From Desmodesmus armatus (taxonomy: Eukaryota > Chlorophyta > Chlorophyceae > Sphaeropleales > Scenedesmaceae): DNA of 64,000 bases. Location of the stretch: assembly GCA_007449985.2 (NCBI GenBank), contig VIIQ02000764.1:186001-250000 (forward strand). The letters are read 5' to 3'. The notes beneath the pieces were generated by a model. The model saw only the letters and a program-made list of their open reading frames with translations. It searched no databases and was not told the DNA's origin. The translations under genes and the position numbers were made by a program. Each line of letters opens with the position of its first letter. Position 1 is the stretch's first letter. Positions 24,601 to 36,400 of the stretch are shown piece after piece.

Positions 24601-25119
24601 ATTTCACATGCGATGCTCGCAGTGTGACCTGGGGGTCTAATGAGGCATCCTGGGATTATCCCTTTGTTGAGGCAGGCTGCGCGCCCCTTGTTGCTGGTGT
24701 GACAGGGTGTAGCCGCACCGACTACCTCGACTCTGCATTTGCAGCAGGTGCTTGGACCCCTACCTCTGGCGATGATGCGGCTTGCTCGGGCGCACTTGTT
24801 GCTGTTGGGACCACCTGCAGTGCCAAATGTACAAGTGACCACGAAGGCATGGGCTACTTATACACCTGCCATCCTCACGTTTGGGGCCCCAGTGGTGGCT
24901 CTGCGGACTGGGGTTTTAATCAACATATGTTTTTTGGAGGCTGCGCGCCCAAAGCTGGAGGTACGTCTGGTGATGGTGATGGCTTGGACCATCATGACGT
25001 CAGCACAAATTATCGCTGACAATGTTAATGCCATCGCTGCGCGGGCTTGTGTCTGGATCGGCATGTTTATGATTCTTGTTATGTTTGTGCATCTTGCAAT
25101 CTTGCTTGAGGCCCAATGA
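15615..25119 (+). CDS. Large modular secreted or membrane-anchored protein with EGF-like, sushi-like and GCC2/GCC3 repeats
   Basis: Model of 16-17 exons in consistent phase: 15615-15764, 16414-16486, 17073-17180, 17997-18182, 18365-18541, 18876-19102, 19490-19742, 20058-20228, 20371-20541, 20874-21089, 21422-21622, 21912-22082, 22445-22660, 23110-23307, 23674-23880, then 24175-25019 (1,189 residues) or 24175-24960 plus 25004-25119 (1,208 residues). The N-terminus is a signal peptide (residues 1-24, hydrophobic core VLLTALLLVSSICVAFA). Next come an EGF-like domain split over exons 2-3, a sushi/CCP-like exon 4 (four Cys, one Trp, NPTPSC end), another EGF-like exon 5, an alpha/beta-looking pair of exons 6-7 around HLLQTV|DPINRVVIRIM, three GCC2/GCC3 (ephrin-receptor-like) exons with CPYGSFSGGG and CTQCA.GYSTANT, and five six-Cys sushi-like exons. 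The last exon holds three more such Cys repeats. Likely a cell-surface or wall adhesion protein; the ligand is unknown. Confidence 0.75.
15868..15975. repeat. Minisatellite in intron 1 (GATACCTGGTACTCTGTACT units)
   Basis: About five imperfect 15-25 bp units combining GATACCTGGTACTC and CTGTACT lie within intron 1 of the modular gene. No other feature seen there. Confidence 0.8.
19808..19929. repeat. 94-bp palindrome followed by a perfect 22-bp palindrome, in intron 7
   Basis: Arm 19808-19854 and arm 19855-19901 are reverse complements with one mismatch and no spacer (centre AGAT|ATCT). Immediately after, 19908-19929 (GATGTCACATCGATGTGACATC) is a perfect palindrome. Both lie between exons 7 and 8 of the modular gene. 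This resembles a minimal fold-back/MITE-type insertion; an assembly fold-back artefact is the alternative. Confidence 0.92.
20371..23307 (+). repeat. Tandem duplication of a three-exon block inside the modular gene
   Basis: The block 20371-21622 (GCC2/GCC3 exon, sushi-like type A, sushi-like type B) is repeated as 21912-23307 in the same order. Exon offsets are 1,541, 1,571 and 1,688 bp. Intron sequence is copied too: the ~80 bp after each type A exon (GTAGGTACCGCTGCGGCTGTT...) are nearly identical at 21090 and 22661. A further type B copy follows at 23674-23880. Confidence 0.9.
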
Positions 25120-28100
25120 GGGTGAGGCTGGAAACTGCATGATCAAACGCACGTCTGGCGATGGTGCGGACTGTGTGAAAACCTTTGTCATGGCACTGGT
25201 GTATCAGCGGATAACATCACTGGCAATCAGGTCACCACCACATGCATAAAAGAGAGTATGTTGCCGGCTGCAAATGGTCCTGGTGCATGACATGCCCTCT
25301 TACATACATGTGTGATGTGTTTCTTGTCCCCCTGTGTGTCATGTCCCCCCGTGTGACTGCGCCGGCTGGCTGTACTGTGGATGCCGTGTGGATGCCAGTC
25401 CAAACTTGCATGATTGGGGCGCAAGTTCGAAAGTAAGTGCCAATGATACATGTTGCGCGCATGATGTGTGCAACGCTACTGCTAGTGACCAGTCCACAAT
25501 GTGCACCTATAGCTGTTGTATCAAGATGAAACAGTCTGTCATCATGACAACTGGAGACTACCTGGTAAAGCGTCCAGGTTGGGTCCAGAAGCAAAGCGTT
25601 TTGCGGCAGTTGGATCATGGCTTTGTGTGAGGTGACGATCCGAGGTTGTCCCCATCTCCACCCTTTTTTGGTCCCCATCTCCACCCTTTCCCAGCACAGC
25701 AGGTTTGAAGCCATGTGCCAATGCAATAGCTTTGGTCGTTGGCAATTGCATGCATTGCGGCAGATGCCTGGGTCTGTCGTGTCACACCACACACATATGT
25801 GGTGCACCTCGACCATCAGCCACTGACACATGAGAAGTAGTACTTCTGTGCAGTGTCGGGTCAGTTTGGGTACCCCGGCGATCCAGGCAGGCTCATCACA
25901 CGATGACAACTGCTTTCAGGCGAATGCACGCACTGCTGCCACAGTCACTGCCCGCATGTGTGTTGCTTGCACGCAGCCCTTTCACTGGCTCGTCGCCCAG
26001 TACAATACCAACGTCACTTGGGGCTTGCATAAACTTTTGCTTCGAAGCCGATGGTGGCAATGAGGCTCACCACTCCTGGGCCGCGGCAACATGGAGGACA
26101 AGCAAGGTAGCTAATGTCAGTAGCCAATGTTTGTGCCGATTGGCAAGGTGAGCACCCTCCAGCAAGAGGCATTCACAAGCGGCCATGGCAGCCCCATGTT
26201 GTTTTGTCAATAAACAAGCGTGCTGGCTCAGACGTTGTCAATGTCATCCAGTGATGGTAGCAGACACCTCGATTGCCCTCACATGGTGGCGCATGCAGTT
26301 GAGGCATGGGTCACTTTCAAAATAATAATCCAAAAACCGAGCAGGGAGTTTATGACGTCAACATCCGCCCAGACAGTATAATCACCTTGCACAAACTCCC
26401 CAGCTAGTGCCAAACTTGCTGATGCTGCTTGAAAGGAGGCCATGCAAAGTGAAGGTTGACAAGTGCTATACCAACCGTCTAGCTACAAGGATCATCCCAA
26501 GACTGAAGCATCGCCAGCTGCTTCACTATACACGGCAATTCGTTGTGAATCAACCCTGCTGAGGTGCCTTTGTTGTGCAATTTGCAGTACCTTGCCGAGC
26601 TCTCTATGCTGGGTTGGAGACGGGGCCGACGAGTGGGGCACGCCCGTGCCCGACAGGCACCGGAGTTGGATATCTTGGACATGCTACAAAGAGAACAGAG
26701 TGACAACGTGCGGACCTGAAGGGTGGTCCGGATAGTTGGTCACCAGCTTCGAGGTAAGCCCTCATGCATGGCCTGCTGTTTGGATGTGTTGATGTGTGTG
26801 GAGAGGGGGCCAGGACTAAGGTGGTCCGGGCTTTGAACCTTCCAATTTTTTGCCAGACTGAGTTGGTGTGTTGTCTCGTGCTGCCTTTGACGCGTACACA
26901 GATGCATGTTGTGACCCTGGTACCCCTTGAGTCAACATGTACCTCGTAGAAAGGCCCCTAAAGGGGTCTCGCCGAGATAGGTTCGCACTGAACACTCCAG
27001 CAGTGCCAGAACCAGCACCAGGTCAACAGTGACAGTCACATTGGATTAGTAACTTCAAACTTCCGTTCGGTGACCGAACAACTTCTGTGCTGCGTTGCTA
27101 CCTTGCAGGGGGTCTACTAGTGGAAGTCGAGGGTGGGTGTGCCACGAGTCAATGCATGTTTCGAGTCAATACACCTCAGGTCAAGGCAATGTCCATGTGA
27201 ATAGCGTGCTGGGGCGTTTTGCAACCCCACTGGCTGCGCTGAGGCTGTGCTGAGCATAAGATTGGCACCAGCAACTCACTCGAAGCTCACTCAGAGCAAG
27301 TTTTGTTGTTGCGTCATGTGCTGTTGTGCACCCTTGTCAGCAGAGCACGGTGTGATTGATGTTGTGTTTTTGCAGCCTGCCTGAGGGTCTGAGGTGTTTG
27401 AGGGCTGTGTGACTGACGTTGTCGGGGACAAAATTGTGGTGGCTCCCAGATCATCGTGGTCACAACAGCCGCTGTAGCCTGAGGGTTCTTGTTTGGTCAA
27501 CTATGAGATTGACCACTCCTTGCCAGGAGCCATTTGTGGGCTGTTGCTGTTGACATCGGATGACGGTATGATTTGTGATCGACATGTGGGTGTGCGATGG
27601 GTCAGCACAGCTATGTGCAGTTCGTTTGCAGGCTGCTGATGTGGTAAACTTGGTTGCTGTCTGCCTTGCGTTGAGACAGGTTCGCCGGTACTCTTGGGTC
27701 AAGTGTTGCAATGTGTTGCCGCAACAGTGTTGCCAACTGTTGCTTTCCAATCACACGGTATGAGGAAGCCCATTTGCTGCATCTTTCCGGACATGTCACA
27801 TGCTGCTGAAATGGTCCAAGCTGGTGACCATGTGCAGCCTGGCTGTTGTAGTTGTTGTCTGTGGTGAGACCTGCTGACCCTGAGAATGCTTGATGCAGTG
27901 GGGCACTAGGCCTTGCTGTGACGTTGACTGGTCATTCAAAGGCAGTGCGGGCAGCTGTTACCTTGCTGGTTTTTACCGCTTTGTTTGCTGAAGCGGCTTC
28001 AGACACAGAGAAAGTTTCAGGGGTGCTTGGTGACACTGCCGAGTCTGGACCTCGCCATGTGTGGTTGCGGCAGGGTGTTTGAGGTTGACTGTCAGATTGA

Positions 28101-30888
28101 TTGGCCGATAACTGCTGGCAGCAGCATTTGCAGGCTGTTGCATTGGTGAATCGTTCGTCCAACATGTCAAGCAGGGCTGGGCAGCACGGCCGTGCCTGAA
28201 GATGCTTGCATGTTGCTGCTGCTGTCACAGTCGTTGCTGTAGTAAAGGCGGTCATATTGGGTTTAAACCCAGCCCCTCTTGCGCGAGTTGACAGGGTGCG
28301 TACTAGTAGCTTGCCACCCAGCTGTTGCGTTGCTTCACTCACATTCAACAGTGTTGCTGTACCAGCAGTAGTAGTTGCCTTGTTGTATAACACCGGGGTC
28401 AAGGCGTGGGCAAGCCTCAGTGATCACGCTGGTGTGCAATGCAACCATCCCTCAATATGGCTGCGATATGGGTCGGATGTGGCTTCGACGTAGCTTTGTG
28501 AATGTTTATTGACTTATGTGCACACAATAGGGCATACCATGGGTTAGGGTTGTAGAGCCTTGGAGTGAGATATATGCATGGACCCGTTGTTTGAACAGCT
28601 GCCAACGTTTGCAATTCTTTGCAGTTGGATGCGGTCACTCACTCACACCTTCATGATCGGTGCCCCTTGCATGCATGATGCACACGGCAACATGATCCCC
28701 GTGCTTGGGTTGCCGTGTGACCTTGCCTCCCCTCATATCACCCCAGATTTGCGGGACTGCATAGGTGTATGGGCTGTACGCATGTCTGTTGCGCATGCAG
28801 TTATGTTGGGCCCTGCTGCCGCATGAAAGCAGCCCATCATGGGCTAAGTTAGCCCCCTCCTCCTCCTCCACCTCCACCTCCTCCTTCTCCCAACTTGACT
28901 GTGAGAAGCTGTCTTGTTGTCGCCCCAGAAGTTGTGTTTTTGTCATGTCATTTTGGACCCTTCAGTCTTGAAAGCTATGCTAGGTGGTCGCACCAACTGT
29001 CACTGACAACGACAGTACAAGCCTAGCAGCCAGCCTTGGTCAACAATGCATGCTGCTTTTGCCAGATGCACGCCGGCGTGTGTTTGCCTTGTGTGATCAA
29101 TGCATGCAAACTATGTCTGGAAGATATGACAACATGGCCTGCCGGGCAGTGCGTGTCTGGGTTGCCGCACGTGACCTTTTTGGAGACATCAAGATATGTT
29201 TGGACACCTTTTTTCTCGACAATTGTCAATCCTTTATTGCAGTTGCATGCAGTCACCCGTCGCATCTTGATCATGATTGGTGCCCCCTGCATGCATGTAA
29301 GCACATGGCGACATGATTCCCCTGCCCTAGTTGCCATGTGCCCAGGCCTCCTCCATTGACCCAACAAGCTGTCATAGCTTGTCCGTGACTGCATTGCTCT
29401 GCTTTTGTTGATGTGAAGGATCATGTGCATTTCAGTGTCTGGCTGATATTCGAAAAGCCATGTCACAGATAAGGAAAAAGAAGAGGAAGAAGAAGGGTGT
29501 GGGCTTGCTGGGCCATGTGTCATAGCTACAGGTGTAACTTTGATTTGATTTGATTTGATTTGATGTGTCACATGTACCGAGAGTGTTTGTGGGCTTGCAC
29601 GTTGCATGCTGGTTTGCGTAACTGCATAGTTTGTGCAGTGGTTCAGGCTAGCCGGTATGCCCAGGCTGTGCTTCTGCAACTGCACGTGTTGGCATGCATC
29701 CATGCTCTTTTGAGCAGGAATGCCCCGACCAGTCAGGAGCCGCGTCACAGTTGCAGTGTTGGGCTATTCGGCGGCCTTTAAAGTACTGATGAGGCGTTGG
29801 GATCTGGTCACGGCACGCATGTGTTGCAAGCAATGCAGCAGCGGCAACCCGTCAAGGTATCCTAGCTGCTGCCGCTGCTGCTACTTGTGTGTGAGTATTG
29901 GAATGCATGTGTGAGTGTGTCACAGCATGTGATCACTATGTGTGTTTGGTGCTAAGCACACCACAGGGACGTAATATGCTACTGGTATTGACGGGTGGCT
30001 TGGTGGTGATTTCGATCGGCCTCACACCTGACCTGAAAGATTGGGGTACGTTAGTAGGCCCTCTGGGCAACCCTCATGAGCACCTGGCTCGCTGGCTAGT
30101 GCCGAGGTTGGGACTCTGTCCCAATTACTGTATTGTACTGTGTTTTGTGTGATTGATGATTCAGTTGGGTTCTTGTGTGTTTGCTAATCTGCCTGTGTAC
30201 ATTTGGCGTGGCGCTGCATGTGTCCATGTGTAGACACAGGAAGTGCATCCAGCCAATGCATGAACCATCCAAGGATGTGACATCCATGTGTGTAACAGCA
30301 TGTGTCCAAGTGTGTAACAGCATGTGTGAATGGCTGTGCGGGTGACAAACAGATGAGGTGCAGCAGGCTAGTGAAACAACAACGTTGCGCAAAACACAAG
30401 GGTCCTACCGTAGGTGTTGGCAACGCGCGTGCTGGACTGCATGTTGTGCAGGGGTGACCATGCATCATGCGAACTGTCCTGCAAATGGCGTAATGGCTTT
30501 CTACACTTTGCAAGATAGACTACAGCGTGTGCTGGAGTCATGCTGAAACCATGCCAGGACATGCTCAGGGCGCATACCTGCAAGGCACAGTCTGCCAAGT
30601 GCTGTAGAAGTCGCATGCTGTCAAAAAAAACAGGGTGTTGCTCTCCTAGCCCGTCTTGTCCTTGCAACAGGCAGACACGGCCCTCACAGCATGCCTGCAT
30701 GCTCCTTCCTGGCATCCTGGTGGGCTGTTCCTGACGCTCGCTGCGCGGTGGTGGTGCTGCTTGCAGGTAATCCTACTAGGCTTGATGGGGCTGCTGGGCT
30801 CACAGCTTTGGTCTGGACGCCTTCTATTGTACTGTGAGGTTGCTTTGTTAGGCTTTCGTTGCCTGGGGTGGCGGTGGGGGACCCAGTG
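25120..30888. other. Gene-poor region with diverged repeats
   Basis: I see no gene I can support. A Cys-rich stretch near 25350-25560 could be a leftover extracellular exon of the modular gene, but no consistent splicing was found. Noted sequences: a 21-bp direct duplication (GTCCCCATCTCCACCCTTT) around 25646-25690; a CCT/CTT-rich run at 28854-28890; a GA-rich run at 29466-29500; (GATTT)n at about 29539-29562; and a diverged ~110-bp direct repeat at 28651 and 29266. Confidence 0.45.
28651..29400. repeat. Diverged direct repeat, ~110 bp, about 617 bp apart
   Basis: The sequence starting TGATCGGTGCCCCTTGCATG near 28653 matches one starting TGATTGGTGCCCCCTGCATG near 29272, and similarity extends to a shared GACTGCAT. 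The copies differ by scattered substitutions and small indels, so the duplication is old. It may be a remnant of an unclassified dispersed element. Confidence 0.7.
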
Positions 30889-31495
30889 CTAGTTACATTG
30901 TGTTCTGTGTTCCCATCTTTGTGTGTTCCCAGTGTCTCCACAGGATCTTGCTACCTCCCCGGTTCCGGGCACTGTCTCACGGCCCTCACAGCAGATGCTT
31001 CTGGCCGCTTGTACTCAGAGCCATCCCGCTGCCGAACTGCACAGAGGTACATGATGTGCATCAGTCGGCAGGGTGGTTAGCAGCACTAGCAAGTGGCACT
31101 AGAATAATCTGCAGCTTGAAGTTGCAGCTTTTGCGTTGCGCAGCAAGATGATGGACTTGCATCTTGTGTTGGGATTAACATACCAGAATTGCGCACTGTT
31201 GACTATTGTTATTACCCAGCTTGCTTGCTTGCTTTTTATTACCCAGCTTGCTTGCGGCGCAGGGCCAGACCATCAACAATGGGCTCAGTAGGTGTGTTGG
31301 GAGTCGCAGTAGGGGCACTTGTGGTTGCCACCCTGTGGGTACTGCTTTGCGTGTTAGCTCAGAAGGTGTTGTGCTGGCTTTGATGTGTTAGTTGTACAAC
31401 AGTGAGACAGTGCCCGGAACCGGGGAGGTAGCAAGATTTCCTGTGGAGACACTGGGAACACACAAAGATGGGAACACAGAACACAATGTAACTAG
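30889..31495. repeat. Fold-back element with ~92-bp inverted arms and ~420-bp interior
   Basis: 30889-30980 (CTAGTTACATTGTGTTCTGT... to GGGCACTGTCTCAC) is the reverse complement of 31402-31495, apart from a 2-base indel at AGGATCTTG/AGGAAATCTTG. The sequence GTTGTACAACAGTG also flanks the right arm on both sides (31390 and 31495). This looks like a non-autonomous inverted-repeat transposon or a nested insertion. No open frame of interest lies between the arms. Confidence 0.85.
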
Positions 31496-33464
31496 TTGTA
31501 CAACAGTGTGTCTGCCCTGCTTGAAGGACTGACCCATGTGTGTGCGTGCACGGTATGTGTAGACTGCAGATTTACAGCTGAGTCTTGAAAGCACAATACT
31601 ATACTCGGTGTGTGTGGCAGTTGCCATGTCTGTTTTTTTTGGGGGGGCTGGTCTTGTCTGATGTGTCTTTGCAGGTTCCCTCGGTTCAGGTGTGTGTCTT
31701 TGGCTTACCCAGTCGATCAAGTGTAGAGAGTACCGCTTTGCGGTGAAAGTATCTACTTGTAACAACCTCCCCCAAAAATTATTATGCCAATCACTGTGAC
31801 TGCAATAAGCCAAGGCGGGTGCGGTGCTCATGACGGCCAAGGCGTGGGTTAATAAGCAGTGGATGTGAACTGACTGTGTGGAAAGTGGAATCAATGGCAA
31901 AAGTCATAGCAGATCAATGGCTGTGCCACTGCCTCACACTCATCCTTCCGAAGACATGGGCCAGTATGTTGTCACGCAATTACAGTTACCCGAGGGGAGT
32001 AACAGTTGATTGCTGCCTAGCTTTGCAGCTAGTCTGTATGGTGATGGTTGGAGACCCATCGTATAGCCATGGCTGGCTAGAGTGGGCTACAAGCAGCTAT
32101 GCAAACCCTGCTAGCAAAGACCAGGCAAGTGTGTGAAGAGCGCCAACAGGTGGCAGCTCTGGGTTCATGCAATTCATGCACCATGGGCACATGAAATACG
32201 GGTTAAGGACTCTCTCTCTACAAGGCTGTGCCCAAAAAAGGCGGGAAACAGCCACCCCTATGCACCACACGGGAAAGCATATGCAGCACATATACCTCGC
32301 GCCTGCCGCTGGACAACATCAAGTCAATACACCACGACATCCCACAATGGTCACTACACCGCACGCAAGGGCTACGGACGTCAGCACACAACCGCTTTGA
32401 TTCTCATTCTGTACACCATTCTGTACACCAACTGCTGCTGCGCACAGACTCTGTAACAGGCTCCTTATGCCCGAGCACGCAACCACCAAGCCAGGCAGAC
32501 CGACAAACACAGCTGCTTGAGGTATTTGCTGGTTTGCGTCACTCTTACAACAGCCCCTGCTCTCACACCTGCAGCTGCCAGAGATAATTCATACCAACGA
32601 CGGCTCAAAGAAACAGCCAGGCATGGGTTATCCGAGTTGCTCACTTCAGCACAGCTCTTATCCCGGATGCAGCACCAGGCAGCCCGCCCAAAACTGACAG
32701 CAACGCCACTGCGCCACAAGAACAACGGGGTAAGCATGGCAGGCCACAAAGCAAGCGCATGCTGGTTGTTGGCAACCGACTCTGCTCATTTACTGCCTCG
32801 ACAAGCTCCTGCTCCCACACTGCCTCAGAACTAGCTCACCACCCAAATCAGGGTGTTTGTTCCGATAGGACACAGGCACACAGTAGAATCTTAACAGCTC
32901 GAGCTGTAGGCAGTACGTTCCACAATAGCCACATACACAGCACCCTCCCAGATGGCGGCATCTCTCCTCGACAAATAGCTACAACTGTCAGCACAGGCAG
33001 TACAAGACCGCTCTGTCCTGCAGTAATGAAGACTCCTCTGAAGACCGACACGCAAGGCATACAGGCAGTTGCGCGCGCACTTTCCCTCTTGCCCTCTCAC
33101 CAGGCGCTCCAAGCACCGGTATATGTGTAATACATGCGGACAGGCCAAGCCAACTATGCCGCAGGTTTGGCAAACACTGCCGCTCAACCCTCCATCAACC
33201 GACACCTGCACCACAGCCCACAGGAGCTACACCGTTGTGCACGCCTGCACCGCTCAGCACACAACACCCACCACCACCAGTCATCTCTCAGCTGCATGCG
33301 CAACACAGGACTGTGCAGCAGCACCCCGTCACCATCAACTCCCAACAGCTTCTACACAAGTACGACAGCTGCTGCAACACCAACGTCACCACCGCTGTAC
33401 GATCCCCATCCTTGACAGCAACGTCGCCATCAGCATACGGACCGACAGAAACCCGAGTGGGTGT
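31496..33464. other. Intergenic region downstream of the GBSS gene
   Basis: No gene supported. It contains a copy of a dispersed repeat (31726-31776; GAGAGTACCGCTTTGCGGTG... continuing to GTAACAACCTCCCCC), which recurs near 58299-58360 on the other strand. The last few hundred bases before 33465 are presumably the GBSS 3' UTR. Confidence 0.4.
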
Positions 33465-36400
33465 TTAGCGGGACATGGCTGCCTGCTTTGCCTGCACGGG
33501 TGTAGCCACGGATGCCTTCTTGGCGGGTGCTGCTGTGCAGCCCTTGTAGACCTCCTCCAGCACGGCCTCCCACTTCTTGGCGGGCTGGCTCCAGCTGAGG
33601 TCCTGGTTGATGCAGGCCTTCACCATCTCACGGAACTTGCCGGAGGTGTATGCCTGCAGGTGTGAGGAAACAGTGCAGGGCAGTGCAGTATTGTGAGAAA
33701 GCGCCTGCAGATTTGGGGAGCTACGGGTGCATGGCCTAAGCTGTGCAGGGCAGTGTACTGGCCGACCAAGACAGCGCACAGCTAGACTGAGAGGGGAGGC
33801 ATGCTGCCGCAAGTTCCGACTGCCTGCACGTACTAGCGGCTGCCCAGCACAGGTCTTCCTCCACAGCACAGCTGGCCCGAGGTACCACATAGCACGCTCC
33901 AACCTGGGCGGCAACAATACTCCAAGGAATAGATTTGCAAGGCAAATCTACAAACATCATGCCACTGATCAACAAGAATGATCCTGACACCCTGCAGCCA
34001 GGCACACTGCATGCCCCGCATGTATCCAGTTTTGTCTGTTCAAACCCACCTGGGATGCGCGCTGCACTGTTGCTGCGATGGCGTCAGCGTCAGCCTGGTT
34101 GAGCTTGTCGGGGTCGAAGGCGCCCATGTGGAAGCCGGTGATGCCCTCCTTCACTGTGTCCACCAGGCCACCGGTGGAGGAGACCACGGGGACTGTGCCG
34201 TACTGCATGGCGTGCAGCTGGATCAGACCGCAGGGCTCGAACCTGAGAGTGGTGCGGGACAAAGTGCAGGGCGGGAGCAGGAAAGTGCTGTCAGTCAGAC
34301 CACTTGCATGGACACCTGTTTGCACGGCTGCCTGTCTTTGCTTCCCAGCAATACAAGAACATCACTGCTATGAGGGACTACTTGTCTCAATAATCTGCAT
34401 GCAGGTCTCTGCTGTCAAGTATACAGTGCAGAAGACCTTGGAGACTGTTCAGCAGCTGCAACGTTATCAAGGTCCAGCACACACACCTGGAAGGCACCAG
34501 GATGAAGTCAGCACCAGCAGTGATCTGGTGAGCCAGAGGGGCGCTGAACTTGACCACACCCTTGAACTTGGGGTTCTTCTGGCCCATGGACTTCACCATG
34601 GCCTCATACTTGGCCTTGCCGGTACCCAGGATGGCAACCTGGGCGTTGCTGCCTGCCAGCTTGGGCAGAGCCTGTCGACACACGGCACAAGGACAGCACA
34701 CAAGGGCCCGTCAGCGTCAGTACGCAAGTATCGTGCAAGGATATTTCGGCAAGTACTGCTTGGCTTCCAGCAGACAGGCGGTTATGAAAAATCAAGCAAC
34801 TCAGCACTGCCAGATAAAAGTGCGCAATACGGCCACAAGTCTGCTGTTGCCACAACATAAACTCTCCCAGCTACACTCATGTTACAGCAAACAGCTGTTA
34901 CAAGCCTTATGTTGCCGCTACATAAAGGCAGTCAAACTCATGTTGCCGCAATTAGCGACTCACCGCCAAAAGGATGTCCACACCCTTCTGCTCCTCCAGA
35001 CGACCGATGTAGCCGAACAGAGGTGCTGTGGGGTCCACTGGCAGACCCATCTCTGCCTGCAGGGCTGCCTTTGCTGCTGCCTTGCCCTCAAACACTGTGG
35101 TGCGGTCATACTTCACGGGGACATACTTGTCGGTCTTGGGGTTCCACTCTGTGACATCCATGCCGTTGACAATGCCCTCAGCACCGCCAACCTCCCTGCA
35201 GAACAAAAGGTGTTGCAGGACAGACATGGTGAGCAGCCAGGACGGGGCAGCAGCTGTGACACTTGCACCAGTCACATGGGGCCTGGCCGTGAGGCGCTGT
35301 TGTGCTGATCTGTCCCAACACCTGGTGGCTAGCTAACGTGCTGGCTTGTCAAGCACCTGGTATGTTGTCTGGCAGGCCGGCAGACATCCACTGATTCCAA
35401 CATCAACCCAGTGCCCCAAAGACACCATCCATTAATGCATAGTGCCCAAGCATGCCCGTACGCCTCTATACCAGCATCGTCGCAGCCCCTAAACCCTATG
35501 CCTCAAAGCCCCACTTCAGCCCCTAAACCCCTATGCATCAGAGCCCCGCCACTGCTGAGCCACCAGTCACCTGATGTACTTGTCCAGCTCCACACCCACC
35601 AACACCTTATGCGGCAGAGCCCCACCACTGCCCCAGGAATTCCATGCCTCTGAGCCCCCCCCCCCCCACTGCCGAGCAACACTAACTGCTGAGCCCACAG
35701 TCACCTGATGTACTTGTCCAGCTCCACGCCCTTCTCAGCGTTAGCGCTGATCTCGCTGGCATAGTTGGGGACACAGTCAGCACCTTGTCAGCAGACAGGA
35801 TACCGGCCTGCAGTGACATCAAGCGACAGACAGCAGCAGCAACAAAAACGTCAGCATCGAGTTTTCTGGCCAACAACCTGTGAGCCAGGCTGCATGCATG
35901 GTCAAAAGACAGCAGCAAGCAGAACCATACCGGCACACATCCCTCGTGTCCATGTGGGCTAGGTGTACCCCTAAAGCCCCTTTTGGTTGACAGAGGAACA
36001 CATGATGGCCATGCATAAAGTTCAGCGCCCATGGGCAGAGACCGCGAAGCAGTAGTGATGATAGTGCTGCTGGCAGTGCAGCTATTGGGGACATGGCCGT
36101 TGAAGCCAAAGCTGCCAATGACTGCACTGCCAGCACCTGTCACTCAACATACAAGTTGCAAGTCTCCCCAGCCACAATCCGCGGCAACATGCAGCTACGC
36201 CCCTGCACCGCCCATCCCATACACTTCCTCCTAGCCGATCACTTCAATCCAATCGCTGCACCGCACTAGATGCACCCTGCGTCTCCCCACCCCAATGTAC
36301 ATACACTTCCACCTGGCTTGCTCCAGCTGGCTGCCGCCTGAGCTGGGTGCACCCTGCGGTCTGCTGCCCAATGTGCAGACACCACCACGTAGCTGCAGGT

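Noticed and set aside
25232..25909. 225-residue minus-strand frame
   Set aside because: Composition and word pattern look random (Cys/His/Thr-rich), no domain and no partner exons; other frames across it show similar noise.
27932..28402. 156-residue minus-strand frame
   Set aside because: Thr/Ala-rich without recognisable structure; no splice partners or conserved motif, so not reported as a gene.
29023..29748. 241-residue minus-strand frame in the gene-poor region
   Set aside because: It runs across the diverged direct repeat and simple-sequence tracts and shows no protein-like segments.
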